Assembly (NCBI GenBank): GCA_963715655.1
Contig: OY970262.1
Coordinates: forward strand, 2,852,001-2,916,000
DNA: 64,000 nt
DNA from: JANQPD01 sp963715655
GTDB taxonomy: Bacteria; Bacteroidota; Bacteroidia; Flavobacteriales; Schleiferiaceae
Direction: 5' to 3'
Of this stretch, positions 33,706 through 42,962 are shown piece by piece. The notes below the pieces were generated by a model. That model was not told where the DNA came from and searched no databases. It saw only the letters and a program-made list of their open reading frames with translations. How positions within the stretch are numbered: the first letter of the stretch is position 1; every line of letters begins with the position of its first letter. Both the position numbers and the translations under genes were made by a program.

Positions 33706-35679
33706 ATGAAAACAATTTATAGCATTATCACACTGTTGGTATTCACAATTTTTACATCCGCGCAAGCGCAAAAAACTACTGTAAACTACGCTTACACAAC
33801 CAATGGCTTAGAGTTACGATGGCAACCAACATTTGAAATTTGGTACACAAATTTAAGCCTAGGATACCGTGTAGAGCGTTCTTCTGATAATGGTAAAACC
33901 TATACACCTATTACAAATCAGCCAAAGCTTAACCGATTTATAGAAACGAGAAAGCCCCTAAGTTTTTCTGATACGCTTTTGCAGCGGATGTTAGCTTCTA
34001 CCGAGAAATTAACCGCTGTTTACCAAGAAGATACGGGCGAAATTGTATTAAACAACTTTGCAAATTATTACAATTATACCTTATTGAGCAGCAAAGGTAA
34101 TTTGATAAACTCTGGTTTGTATTTAGTGGATAAAGAAGTTACCCTAAACAATAAATACATATACCGCATTTACGAAAAAAGCAACAATACACGTATTGCC
34201 GAAATCACCACTTTTACGCTAAAGCCTAAAAAAGAGGCATTTGCAGCTAAGGCTGAAAATAAAATGCAAGAGGTAACGCTAAAATGGCCTGCAACCAAAA
34301 ATGCCAAAAGCTACAGCATAAGCCGTAAAGAAAACGAGGCAATTAAGGTTAATTTACTTGCAATACCCAACCCAATATTAGAGGAAGATCGCGTAAAAGA
34401 TTTAGTGTTTATAGACTCTGTGCCAAAACTTAACAGCACCTACACATACACCATTACGCATTTAGATGAATTAAGAAACGAAATAGGAAGCACCCAGGTA
34501 AGCCTTACCGTTTTAGATAAAACCCCACCAACGGGCGTAAGCTCTTTTTCAGTAAAAAAAGGCGCAACAAAAAAACAAGTAGAACTCACTTGGGAGAATA
34601 AAAATATAGAGCCAGATTTTGCAGGATATAAGGTGTATAAAAGCTTAAACCCAAATGAAAAATTTGAGCAAATCAATAAAACCCTTTTACCACCATCGCT
34701 CACGTATTTTAACGCAGCACTTGGCGAAAATGAATACCAAGCCTATTATCAAATAGGGGTGGTAGATAAAAATGGAAACGAGCAAAAATCGCTGCCTAAA
34801 ATTATTGTGTTTGATGACAAAGATGCGCCCAACATCCCGAAAGGTTTACAAGCGGTGGTTTCAAAAAGCGGGGTGGTTTCACTTACGTGGGATGCCAATA
34901 CCGAAAATGATTTGGCGGGTTACCGTGTATTTGCTTCGCGTACTGGAAAAACCGATTTTATAGCTATAAATCAACAAGCTTCTTTAAAAACTATTTTATA
35001 CGATACGCTGGCACTAAATTTTAAAAACCCTAAATATTATTATAAAATATGCGCATTAGATATAAACGGCAATAGCTCCCAATTATCTAAAGCAGTGGCT
35101 ATTAGCTTACCCGATACTATTGCGCCTATCAAGCCAATTTTACAAAAACCTATATTGAAAGATGGCATTTTGATTTTGAAATGGACACCTGAATTAAACA
35201 GCAATATTGCTGCACATAAATTATACAGTAAAGAAGTAAATACCACAGAAAATTGGACTAAAATAGCCAACGTGCTAGCTGCTCAAGGCGATTCAATTAA
35301 GCTTACTTATAAAGGAGAATCCACTCTTTTTGCCGTGCAAAGTATTGATTCAAGCGGCAATGCATCTCCCTTTTCTAACACTAGACTATTTGCCGTAAAT
35401 AATGCCGACATGGTATTGCCCGTAGAAAAAATAACTACTGAAAAAGAAGAAAACCAAACCACCATCAGCTGGAACTATCCTATAGAAAAACCGATTCGAT
35501 TTTTAGTTTTTGAAGTGACCCCTAACCAAAATGATTTTAATTTGGTGAGCAATAGTACCGAGCGAAAAATTGTATTAAAAAATGAAGAAGATAAAAGCGT
35601 AAAAACTTTTTTCATTATCGCTCAAAATGAAGCTGGCGTGCGTTCAGCGGCCAGTAAGACAGTTACCGTTCTTTTATAA
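33706..35679 (+). CDS. Secreted fibronectin type III repeat protein
   Basis: A 657-residue protein with a signal peptide (MKTIYSIITLLVFTIFTSAQAQ). At least four Fn3-type modules are readable, each with the pattern V-x-L-x-W ... GYKVYKS or GYRVFAS ... YKICALDINGN (for example about 180-275, 280-365, 370-460 and 465-550). The first 170 residues are a separate beta domain starting TTVNYAYTTNGLELRW. Such repeats mediate protein or glycan contacts at the surface. It lies between the TANFOR and barrel genes with gaps of 21 and 3 bases, so all three are cotranscribed and probably form one complex. Confidence 0.83.
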   Translation: MKTIYSIITLLVFTIFTSAQAQKTTVNYAYTTNGLELRWQPTFEIWYTNLSLGYRVERSSDNGKTYTPITNQPKLNRFIETRKPLSFSDTLLQRMLASTEKLTAVYQEDTGEIVLNNFANYYNYTLLSSKGNLINSGLYLVDKEVTLNNKYIYRIYEKSNNTRIAEITTFTLKPKKEAFAAKAENKMQEVTLKWPATKNAKSYSISRKENEAIKVNLLAIPNPILEEDRVKDLVFIDSVPKLNSTYTYTITHLDELRNEIGSTQVSLTVLDKTPPTGVSSFSVKKGATKKQVELTWENKNIEPDFAGYKVYKSLNPNEKFEQINKTLLPPSLTYFNAALGENEYQAYYQIGVVDKNGNEQKSLPKIIVFDDKDAPNIPKGLQAVVSKSGVVSLTWDANTENDLAGYRVFASRTGKTDFIAINQQASLKTILYDTLALNFKNPKYYYKICALDINGNSSQLSKAVAISLPDTIAPIKPILQKPILKDGILILKWTPELNSNIAAHKLYSKEVNTTENWTKIANVLAAQGDSIKLTYKGESTLFAVQSIDSSGNASPFSNTRLFAVNNADMVLPVEKITTEKEENQTTISWNYPIEKPIRFLVFEVTPNQNDFNLVSNSTERKIVLKNEEDKSVKTFFIIAQNEAGVRSAASKTVTVLL

Positions 35680-35682
35680 TCA

Positions 35683-37368
35683 ATGAAGCTATTTGCTATG
35701 AAAAAATTCATATTTCTCAGCTTACTGCTGATAGGTTTGTATGCTCATGCCCAAGAATTAAGCAACTTAAAAGATAAAAAACCCGTTCAACTTTCTGGGG
35801 GGTTATCGTTGGGTGGATTTTTATACAATACCAATCAAAGTACCTCTCGCCTACCTCCTTTGGGTTACAGCATAAATGCCAATGCTACATTATCTATTTA
35901 TGATGTGCGCATACCTTTTAGCGTTTCTATAAATGAGCAAGGCAGCAGTCTCCAAACTCCCTTTAGCCGTTTTGGATTAAGCCCTACTTACAAATGGCTA
36001 ACTCTCCACGGAGGCTATCGAAATTTTAATTGGCATCCATTTGTATTGCAAGGCGCTACCTTTTTAGGTGGTGGTATAGAATTAAAACCTGGCAAACTTA
36101 GAGTTGGTGCCGTATATGGTTATCTTAATGATGTTATTCAAAATAATCCTAACTTAAACCTACCTGAAAAATTTACACGTAAGGCACTGGCTTTGAAACT
36201 AGGTTATGGTGGTCAACATACTTTCTTGGAGTTTGTAGCATTAAAAAGCAAAGACGATACACTTAGTTTAGGAAACTCAATATCAGATAGTTTACGCGCA
36301 ACACTAGAAGCGCAAGAAAATTTAAGTATAGGTATGAGCAGTAAATTAAGTTTTGTAAAAAACAAGCTTTATTTGAGCATAGAAGCTGGCGGAAGCCTTC
36401 TCACCGAAGATTTGAGAAGTGAATCTGTTCCTTTAGATGATGTGCCAGAAATAGAAGATTACACTTCCATTTTTCAACCCAAATTAAGTACCCACGCCAA
36501 TTATTCTGTAGAAGCGAGCTTAAACTGGAATACGCGCTATTTTACATTGAGACCTGTTTACCGTAGGGTAATGCCCGGCTATAAAAGTCATGGGGTAAAT
36601 TACTTGCTCAGCGATGTAGAATCGTACACCCTTCAACCTTCTTTTACGCTTTTTAAAGGAAAAGTGAATGTAAGCGGTAGCTATGGCATTCAGTTCAATA
36701 ATATCGACAATAGGTTAACCCAAAAAACCAATCGAAACATCGGCTTCATTAATTTGGGCATCAATCCAAATCAAAATTTTGGTGTGTTTTTTCAATACTC
36801 CAACTATAGTATTTTTCAGCAGGTTTTGGTGGTAGATAATGTGGTGGGTAATGACAGCTTGCTTATAAATCAGGTAAACCACAACGCTACTTTTTCTCCA
36901 AGAATAGGTTTTGGTAAAGAAGAAACACGGAGTGAAATAACGCTTTCCTTAAACTATCAAACATTAGAAGATAACAACGACTTTACCCGTTCCTTTTCTG
37001 AAAACACCTTGCAACTGGCCAATTTGAATTACTCCATAAATCTTGCTAAGCAAAACTTAATACTACGGGCAGGCATAAATTACTTTGATTATTCATCTGC
37101 TCAACTTAGAAACATTCAAAAAGGTGCAAGTGCTGGGCTTACCAAGCTCTTCTTCAACAAAAAGTTAAATTTCACCTTATCGGGAAGTTTTAATCAGCAG
37201 GATATAAACGAAACCAATGGCTATTTTTTTAGAGGCAATACCTCTTTGGCCTACAAAATTTTAAAAAATGCTAGTGTGGAGTTGGCGTATTTCTATTTCA
37301 ACAATGAAACGGATGCCAACGTATTTACAGAAAACAGAACCACCTTGCGTATAAATTGGTTTTTTTAG
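35683..37368 (+). CDS. Outer-membrane beta-barrel protein
   Basis: A 561-residue protein with a signal peptide (the signal proper starts MKKFIFLSLLLIGLYAHAQ; an ATG at 35698 is an alternative start). The mature sequence alternates amphipathic strands with short turns: LSGGLSLGGFLYNT, YKWLTLHGGYRNFNW, VASVELAYFYF-like repeats, and ends RINWFF, the aromatic last residue expected of outer-membrane barrels. Strand count is about 20 or more by eye. It is the last gene of the TANFOR unit and may anchor or export the other two. No TonB box or plug domain is seen. Confidence 0.78.
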   Translation: MKLFAMKKFIFLSLLLIGLYAHAQELSNLKDKKPVQLSGGLSLGGFLYNTNQSTSRLPPLGYSINANATLSIYDVRIPFSVSINEQGSSLQTPFSRFGLSPTYKWLTLHGGYRNFNWHPFVLQGATFLGGGIELKPGKLRVGAVYGYLNDVIQNNPNLNLPEKFTRKALALKLGYGGQHTFLEFVALKSKDDTLSLGNSISDSLRATLEAQENLSIGMSSKLSFVKNKLYLSIEAGGSLLTEDLRSESVPLDDVPEIEDYTSIFQPKLSTHANYSVEASLNWNTRYFTLRPVYRRVMPGYKSHGVNYLLSDVESYTLQPSFTLFKGKVNVSGSYGIQFNNIDNRLTQKTNRNIGFINLGINPNQNFGVFFQYSNYSIFQQVLVVDNVVGNDSLLINQVNHNATFSPRIGFGKEETRSEITLSLNYQTLEDNNDFTRSFSENTLQLANLNYSINLAKQNLILRAGINYFDYSSAQLRNIQKGASAGLTKLFFNKKLNFTLSGSFNQQDINETNGYFFRGNTSLAYKILKNASVELAYFYFNNETDANVFTENRTTLRINWFF

Positions 37369-37487
37369 GGCTATAGACTACACCAAACCTTTTTTTATCG
37401 CATTCTCGAACTTATGGCTATATACAATACCTAAAGAATAAAAAAATGAGTTTAAAACCGTAATTTTGAGTTTGAAATAAGAAATAA

Positions 37488-37724
37488 ATGGATGCAACAA
37501 CTCAAATAAAACACAACCTAATTGCTCGCATAAAGGCATCAACTGACCTTAATTTCCTGCAAGCACTTCAAACAATTTTTGATTCGTCTGAGCAATCTAT
37601 ATTTGAATTATCCAAAGCGCAACAAGAATCCATTAAAGAAAGCCGAACAGAACTTGAAAAAGGAGAAGCCTTAGATAATGACCTTGTGCTAAGAGAAATG
37701 CAAGAATGGTTGACAAAAAAATAG
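37488..37724 (+). CDS. Antitoxin of a ParE-type toxin-antitoxin pair
   Basis: A 78-residue helical, acidic protein. The sequence IARIKASTDLNFLQALQTIF and SIKESRTELEKGEALDNDLV fits the antitoxins commonly found with RelE/ParE toxins in Bacteroidota. It should neutralise the toxin and may repress the operon. It overlaps the toxin gene by 19 bases. A TAATTTTG motif at 37461-37468 matches the -7 consensus 19 bases before the ATG. The locus follows the TANFOR unit but is separately promoted and unrelated in content. Confidence 0.75.
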   Translation: MDATTQIKHNLIARIKASTDLNFLQALQTIFDSSEQSIFELSKAQQESIKESRTELEKGEALDNDLVLREMQEWLTKK

Positions 37725-38005
37725 TTTGGTCGCCACGCGCTCGAAAAGAATTAAAAAACATTTTTGAGTTTTATAATGAACGAAATGGCAATAATGCATA
37801 CAGTATTAAACTGCTGTTAAAAATTGAGAAATTGTTAGAAAAGCTCTCGAAACAAGAGTTGATTGGAAGATTGACCTCAGATGGAAATACCAGAGTATTA
37901 GTCATGAATACTTATCTAGTATTTTATGAAATTTCTTCACGCCAAATAGCCATTTTATCTGTATGGAATAATCGCCAAAATCCTAAAAAAAGATTGCCTC
38001 TTTAA
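37706..38005 (+). CDS. RelE/ParE family toxin
   Basis: A 99-residue basic protein. The RelE/ParE pattern is present: VWSPRARKELKNIFEFYNER at the N terminus (paired helices), IGRLTSDGNTRVLVMNTYLV as the central strands, and IAILSVWNNRQNPKK at the end. Toxins of this fold inhibit gyrase (ParE) or cut ribosome-bound mRNA (RelE); sequence alone does not decide. It starts inside the antitoxin gene, which ensures antitoxin is made first. Intact, unlike the HigB-like toxin at 17.6 kb. Confidence 0.83.
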   Translation: MVDKKIVWSPRARKELKNIFEFYNERNGNNAYSIKLLLKIEKLLEKLSKQELIGRLTSDGNTRVLVMNTYLVFYEISSRQIAILSVWNNRQNPKKRLPL

Positions 38006-38018
38006 AAAGTTTTATAGA

Positions 38019-38393
38019 ATGGAAATCCAAGAAGATAATGCCAAAATTGTTGCTCATCAATATGAAAGCCTAATGCGGCATCTTCATCCTACAATAAAAA
38101 CTAATAGAAATGGCTGTGACAAAGATTTGATGATTAAACTAATTTGCTCGGAATTTCATCGACTTCATCCTATTAAGTACATGAAATGGTATAAAGCCTC
38201 ATCAATATCAAACCAAATAGAAAAAATTGTAAACCACATCTACAAAGGAATTCAAAAACTTCAGGACAAAGGTGTTTCCGAAAGTGACTTAAGTAAACTA
38301 TTGAAAATTGAAGAAAAATTAGAACATATTCATTCAGCCCGTGGGATTATGGTAATTTTAAAAGAACTAGAATTATTTAAACATCAACCTTAA
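38019..38393 (+). CDS. Small hypothetical protein downstream of the toxin-antitoxin pair
   Basis: A 124-residue helical protein starting MEIQEDNAKIVAHQYESLMRHL. It contains no recognised motif; the centre is positively charged (KYMKWYKASSISNQIEK) and a predicted coiled segment spans KLLKIEEKLEHIHSARG. It begins 13 bases after the toxin stop, so it is probably in the same transcript and could be a third component or a cargo gene. Its last four bases overlap the end of the convergent transporter gene. Confidence 0.5.
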   Translation: MEIQEDNAKIVAHQYESLMRHLHPTIKTNRNGCDKDLMIKLICSEFHRLHPIKYMKWYKASSISNQIEKIVNHIYKGIQKLQDKGVSESDLSKLLKIEEKLEHIHSARGIMVILKELELFKHQP

Positions 38394-40171
38394 ACCAACC
38401 CCTCCTTCTTCATTCCCCAGCGCATACCTATAAACCCTATCGCGCCCAATGCAGTCCAAATGGCCAACTTTTGCCATTCTGCAAAAATGAGGTAACCCAT
38501 GCTAAACAACACACTATACACAAACAGCACCCCGAAAAGCCACGCTGCAAACAAATATGCAGTATTGTTTTTTTCACCGTTTTTAATGGTAAACTTTCCC
38601 CAAAAGCCGCTTGGCTTTACGCGAGCATAAAAACTGGTTAACACTTCTGCTTTTGTAGGAGTGGTTATAAAAGTGGCAATGAGCCACGCTGCGGTGGTAA
38701 ACAACACCGTAAACATAAACGGTCCATTTTCATCTTTAAATGATTCAGGCATATACTCGGGCAATATATAATTGCCAATGGCTAATCCTAAAAACGGAGC
38801 CACGGTTGCCACCAATTCGCTCCACGCATTTATGCGCCACCAATACCAACGCATTATTAACACCATACCTAAACCGGCACCGCTGGCTATTAAAAATTGC
38901 GCGGCACTGTCTATCATGGTAATTTGGGTGGTAACTACTAATCCTACCAACATTACTAATACGGTGATTACTCTACCTGCACCCACATAATGTTTTTGCG
39001 CTTTTTCTTCATCGGCAAAAGCAGAAGATGGTTTCATAAAACGCTTGTATAAATCGTTGGTTAAATAGCTCGCGCCCCAATTTAATTGCGTAGAAATAGT
39101 ACTCATATAGGCCGATAAAAATCCCACCAAAAGAAGACCTTTTAAACCTACGGGTAAAAAATCGCGCATCACCATTATAAAACCTTTACGGCTTTCCTCT
39201 ACAGGTAAATCAGGATAAAGTATTAACGCGCAAAGCCCAACAATAATCCACGGCCACGGGCGCAAACCATAGTGCGCTATTTGAAAAAACAGACTAGAAT
39301 ACACGGCATCTTTTTCGGTTTTGGCGCTCATCATACGTTGTGAAATGTAGCCTCCACCGCCCGGCTCATTACCCGGATACCAACTTGCCCACCACTGTAA
39401 GGCGATGTATGAAAAGAAGGCACCAGCGGTAAGTGAAAAAGTACCAGCTAGTAGATCGCTACCACCGCCTATTTGCGGAAAAAAGTCTAAACGCCAAGCG
39501 GGTAATTTTGCTTTTACACCCGCAATGCCGCCTACCTCGGGTGCGTTTAACACGATGACAGCGAGAAGGATACATCCCGCCATAGCGATGATAAACTGCG
39601 CGAAATCTGTAATGGCAATACCCAATAAACCTGCAATAGAACTGTACACAGCTACCAAAACCATAGCGCCCGCCACTACCCAAAAAGCCGTCATGTAAGG
39701 CACCTCAAAAAACACTTCTATAATGGAAATAAGTGCAGCGTTTACCCAACCTATAATTACCACATTTAAAAACAAACCCAAATACACGGCTTTTACACCA
39801 CGTAATATTCTTGCTACCACTCCGCTGTAGCGAATTTCCAATAGTTCTAATTCGGTGATTATTTCTGCTCTGCGCCAAAGCCTAGCAAAAAAGAAGGTTG
39901 TGAGCATACCGCCAATAAGCATGTTCCACCAAAGCCAATTGCCACTTATACCATGTTGCGCTATTTTTTCGGTAACCCAAAGTGGGGTATCAGCCGCAAA
40001 GGTGGTAGCCACCATACTTACACCCGCTATGTACCACGGTAAATTTCTCCCACCAAGAAAAAAATCACTTAAAGAACTACCCGCTTTTCCGCGAAAGCGA
40101 ATACCGATAAATACAAAAAGTGCTAAAAAGAAAACTACAATTACCCAATCTAAAATTTCTAAGTGCGCCAT
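38390..40171 (-). CDS. Sodium:solute symporter (SSS) family transporter
   Basis: A 593-residue integral membrane protein of the SSS/SGLT family. The N-terminal half shows LSDFFLGGRNLPWYIAGVSM, a hallmark of the family, followed by FAADTPLW and an EMLEIRYSG-like region (LELLEIRYSG). About 14 membrane segments can be counted. SSS transporters import sugars, amino acids, vitamins or other solutes with sodium; the substrate is not evident here. It is a single gene, convergent with the preceding hypothetical gene and divergent from the lipoprotein at 40241. Confidence 0.9.
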   Translation of the reverse strand: MAHLEILDWVIVVFFLALFVFIGIRFRGKAGSSLSDFFLGGRNLPWYIAGVSMVATTFAADTPLWVTEKIAQHGISGNWLWWNMLIGGMLTTFFFARLWRRAEIITELELLEIRYSGVVARILRGVKAVYLGLFLNVVIIGWVNAALISIIEVFFEVPYMTAFWVVAGAMVLVAVYSSIAGLLGIAITDFAQFIIAMAGCILLAVIVLNAPEVGGIAGVKAKLPAWRLDFFPQIGGGSDLLAGTFSLTAGAFFSYIALQWWASWYPGNEPGGGGYISQRMMSAKTEKDAVYSSLFFQIAHYGLRPWPWIIVGLCALILYPDLPVEESRKGFIMVMRDFLPVGLKGLLLVGFLSAYMSTISTQLNWGASYLTNDLYKRFMKPSSAFADEEKAQKHYVGAGRVITVLVMLVGLVVTTQITMIDSAAQFLIASGAGLGMVLIMRWYWWRINAWSELVATVAPFLGLAIGNYILPEYMPESFKDENGPFMFTVLFTTAAWLIATFITTPTKAEVLTSFYARVKPSGFWGKFTIKNGEKNNTAYLFAAWLFGVLFVYSVLFSMGYLIFAEWQKLAIWTALGAIGFIGMRWGMKKEGLV

Positions 40172-40179
40172 AAAGCAAT

Positions 40180-40213
40180 TTTGGAATTAGGCCGGTGGCA
40201 TTGATTACCTTTG
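40180..40213 (+). promoter_or_regulatory. Promoter for the 40241 lipoprotein / RNA methyltransferase unit
   Basis: TTTG at 40180-40183, a 22-base spacer, and TACCTTTG at 40206-40213, matching the Bacteroidota -33/-7 pattern. Because the -7 box covers 40211, the TTG there cannot be the start codon. Confidence 0.6.
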
Positions 40214-40240
40214 ACCCGATTTTTCTTAAAAAATATGCGC

Positions 40241-40579
40241 ATGAAAATAGCACGTTTATTTGTGTTGGCAAGTATAGCCTTTACAGGATGTAGCACCGAT
40301 ACTGAAATTAGCGACAAACATCTGATTTCCAAAGAAGTGTACACCCTAAATTTAGGAAATAAAGAAGTATATGGTGTGCGATTGCGCGTAACTACCACTG
40401 AAAAGATAGAAGAGCTTGGCGCGAAAATCAGCTTAATGGCCGATGAAAAAACATTTGTTGATACCTTATACTTGGAATTACGCCAAGGTGATACCGTTGA
40501 AACAGAAGCTATGTTTAGCCAAGCTTTGGCAAAAGACTTTCCCAACGTTGATAGCAAAATTGAATTTTTTCCGCTTTGA
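40241..40579 (+). CDS. Small lipoprotein of unknown function
   Basis: A 112-residue protein starting MKIARLFVLASIAFTGC, with the lipobox cysteine at residue 17. The mature part (STDTEISDKHLISKEVYTLN...) looks like a compact beta domain; no family is recognised. The ATG at 40241 (or 40235) is used because a promoter box lies over the longer frame. It overlaps the start of the RNA methyltransferase gene by four bases, so the two are cotranscribed without an obvious functional link. Confidence 0.65.
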   Translation: MKIARLFVLASIAFTGCSTDTEISDKHLISKEVYTLNLGNKEVYGVRLRVTTTEKIEELGAKISLMADEKTFVDTLYLELRQGDTVETEAMFSQALAKDFPNVDSKIEFFPL

Positions 40580-41742
40580 GTGATCCAAACTTTCCCATGT
40601 TGGCCAAAACACTTTATGGCCTAGAAGAAGTATTAGCCAAAGAGCTGCAAATACTTGGCGCGCAGGAAGTAAAACCTATTGTAAGAGGCGTTTCTTTTAA
40701 AGGTGATATTGGTTTTTTATACAAAGCAAACCTATGGATAAGAACGGCTGTGCGCATATTAGTGCCTATTAGCGAGTTTAAAGTGCGCAGCCAAGATGAC
40801 TTGTATAAAAAGATGAAGGCCATACCGTGGGAGGAATATTTTGACGTGGATAAAACCATAGTAATTGACGCCACCGCTAATGATAGTTTTTTCAGAAACA
40901 GTTTATTTATTGCCCAATTGGCCAAAGATGCGGTGGCCGATAGATTTAGAGAATTAACCGGCAAACGTCCATCCGTAAGCACGCGCGACCCAGATGTGCG
41001 CATAAATCTTTATATACAAAAAGAAAACGTGGTGGTGAGCATGGATAGCTCAGGCGATAGTTTGCACAAGCGTGGTTACCGTACTTCGGTAGATAAAGCA
41101 CCTATAAATGAGGTATTGGCGGCAGGCATTATTCAACTTACAGATTGGGACAAGCATTCACCTTTAATTGACCCGATGTGCGGATCAGGAACTTTTGCCA
41201 TTGAAGCCGCTCTTTTGGCACACAACATTCCACCTTCCGTTTTTAGAAAAAACTTTTGTTTTAAAAACTGGAAGAATTACGATGCCGATTTATACGCGTT
41301 AATTTTTGATAAAGCCTTAGAAAAAGCCAAGGAGTTTCATCACCCAATAATTGGACTGGATAAACTTACTGGCGTAGTGCGCAAAGCAGAGCAAAACGTG
41401 CGCAACGCGATGCTTGAAGAAGAGATAACTATTGGAGAAGCCAACTTCTTTAAAAGTGAACGTCCCGAAGCAGCCGGCAGGCGTGGTATTTTACTTTTTA
41501 ACCCGCCTTACGGGATAAAAATTGAAGCCAACATACCTGAATTATATGCTAGCATTGGCGATGCTATGAAAAAATATTGGAGTGGCTACACCGCTTATGT
41601 ACTTACTAGCAGCACCGAAGGTATTAAGCACATTGGCTTGCGCCCAAGTAGAAAAATACGGTTGTACAATGGGGCTTTGGAAAGTTACTTATTGAGGTAT
41701 GATTTGTATGATGGGAGTAAGAAGAGTAAGGGTTTGGAGTAG
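40576..41742 (+). CDS. THUMP-domain class I SAM RNA methyltransferase (RlmL N-domain/YpsC-like)
   Basis: A 388-residue enzyme likely to methylate the N2 of a guanosine in 23S rRNA, by similarity to the N-terminal half of RlmL. A THUMP RNA-binding domain (about 50-155) is followed by the methyltransferase domain with LIDPMCGSGTFAIEAAL near residue 196 (motif I) and LLFNPPYGIKIE near 310 (catalytic NPPY). A TTG at 40576 gives the conserved start (SDPNFPMLAKTLYG) and overlaps the previous stop; an ATG at 40597 would cut into it. The second methyltransferase domain of enterobacterial RlmL is absent, as in YpsC-type proteins. Confidence 0.87.
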   Translation: MSDPNFPMLAKTLYGLEEVLAKELQILGAQEVKPIVRGVSFKGDIGFLYKANLWIRTAVRILVPISEFKVRSQDDLYKKMKAIPWEEYFDVDKTIVIDATANDSFFRNSLFIAQLAKDAVADRFRELTGKRPSVSTRDPDVRINLYIQKENVVVSMDSSGDSLHKRGYRTSVDKAPINEVLAAGIIQLTDWDKHSPLIDPMCGSGTFAIEAALLAHNIPPSVFRKNFCFKNWKNYDADLYALIFDKALEKAKEFHHPIIGLDKLTGVVRKAEQNVRNAMLEEEITIGEANFFKSERPEAAGRRGILLFNPPYGIKIEANIPELYASIGDAMKKYWSGYTAYVLTSSTEGIKHIGLRPSRKIRLYNGALESYLLRYDLYDGSKKSKGLE

Positions 41743-41837
41743 GGAATTGGGAAAAGGGAGTTAGGAATGGTGAATTTGGGAAGTTATGGGATTTAAACTG
41801 AAATTGTAGTGTAATATTTAAATATGTATTAAGGATA

Positions 41838-42656
41838 ATGACTGTAAGAAACCTCTCCCCCTCCGATTTTGATGTACTCCTGCAGTGCTTTTTACTGGCG
41901 TTTGAAAATTACTTTGTGGAAATGCCTACCGATAGAAACTACTACAAGCAAAAGTGGGCAGCGGCTAAAGTGGATTACACTTTATCCTACGGCATGTTTC
42001 AAAACCAAAAAATGGTTGGTTTTATCATACACGCGGTAGATACACGAAATGGAATACGCACTGCGCACAATATTGGCACAGGTGTACTTCCTGAATTTAG
42101 AAATCAAAAAGTGGTGCGAGCTATTTACAATTTCGCACTTCCTGACTTGCGTAAAAATGGTGTTTTAGAAAGTACTTTGGAAGTGATTACTAAAAACCAA
42201 CGCGCCATTAAAGCGTACCAAAATATTGGTTTTCGCATTGCTAAAACCTACAGATGTTTTAAAGGTGCATTAAAGCACGGAAACACCGCGCTACGCTTGG
42301 AGGAAATTAAATATGCAGATATAAATTGGTCTGAAATTCCCAATCAACATACCTACGCTTGGGAGTATCAAAAAGAATCTCTAGCAAATGGTAACTACAA
42401 GTATTATAAGGTGTTTTTTGAAAATCATTTTGAATCGTTTTTCGCCATAAATCCGGATAACGGCAAAATTGCCCAATTTGAAATTTTAGCCAACCTGCCT
42501 GACGCTTTTAAAAGATTATTTACAGCCATAAGCACTATTTCCAAAAAGGTGATCGTAAACAATGTGGATGAAAATCTTACAGAAAAAATTGATTTCTTAA
42601 ACCAACTTGGGTTGGAGCATTACGTAAATCAATATCAAATGAAGTTGGTAATTTAA
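41838..42656 (+). CDS. GNAT family N-acetyltransferase
   Basis: A 272-residue protein. The first 150 residues form a GNAT domain: MTVRNLSPSDFDVLLQCF, then GFIIHAVDTRNGIRTAHNIG (beta4), GVLPEFRNQKVVRAIYN (the acetyl-CoA binding Q/RxxGxA-like loop, here atypical), and ITKNQRAIKAYQNIGFRI, the typical GNAT C-terminal strand. The last 120 residues are an extra domain of unknown role. The acetyl acceptor is unknown. It is a single gene following the RNA methyltransferase by 95 bases. Confidence 0.82.
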   Translation: MTVRNLSPSDFDVLLQCFLLAFENYFVEMPTDRNYYKQKWAAAKVDYTLSYGMFQNQKMVGFIIHAVDTRNGIRTAHNIGTGVLPEFRNQKVVRAIYNFALPDLRKNGVLESTLEVITKNQRAIKAYQNIGFRIAKTYRCFKGALKHGNTALRLEEIKYADINWSEIPNQHTYAWEYQKESLANGNYKYYKVFFENHFESFFAINPDNGKIAQFEILANLPDAFKRLFTAISTISKKVIVNNVDENLTEKIDFLNQLGLEHYVNQYQMKLVI

Positions 42657-42962
42657 AATGGTTCATCTTATTTAAGCACTTATATGCAAATCAAATTTTT
42701 GGTTCAAAAGCACGCCTGTAAATATCATTACCACAGTCTCTTACTAATTTTTAACATTTAAAAAGTGGTACATTTTACTTTCCGCCTAATGGTTAGCTTC
42801 AACTTTTTCTAAACCATCTAACTTTACACCTTAAAAACTTTCATTTTTTGCATAATCTTTATAAACCAAATCTAACAGTAATAGGTTAATAGAATATTAT
42901 AGTAGTTTTAACGCTGTTTCTACTACATTCGCGCATTCTATTAAACTGAGATTTTTATACAC
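42657..42962. other. 306-base gap without a gene
   Basis: AT-rich, with no open frame of note, no hairpin terminator and no exact promoter consensus that I can see. Confidence 0.4.

Noticed and set aside
39405..39698. Plus-strand frame of 97 codons inside the SSS transporter
   Set aside because: It is the reverse shadow of transmembrane codons; the transporter frame is clearly the coding one.
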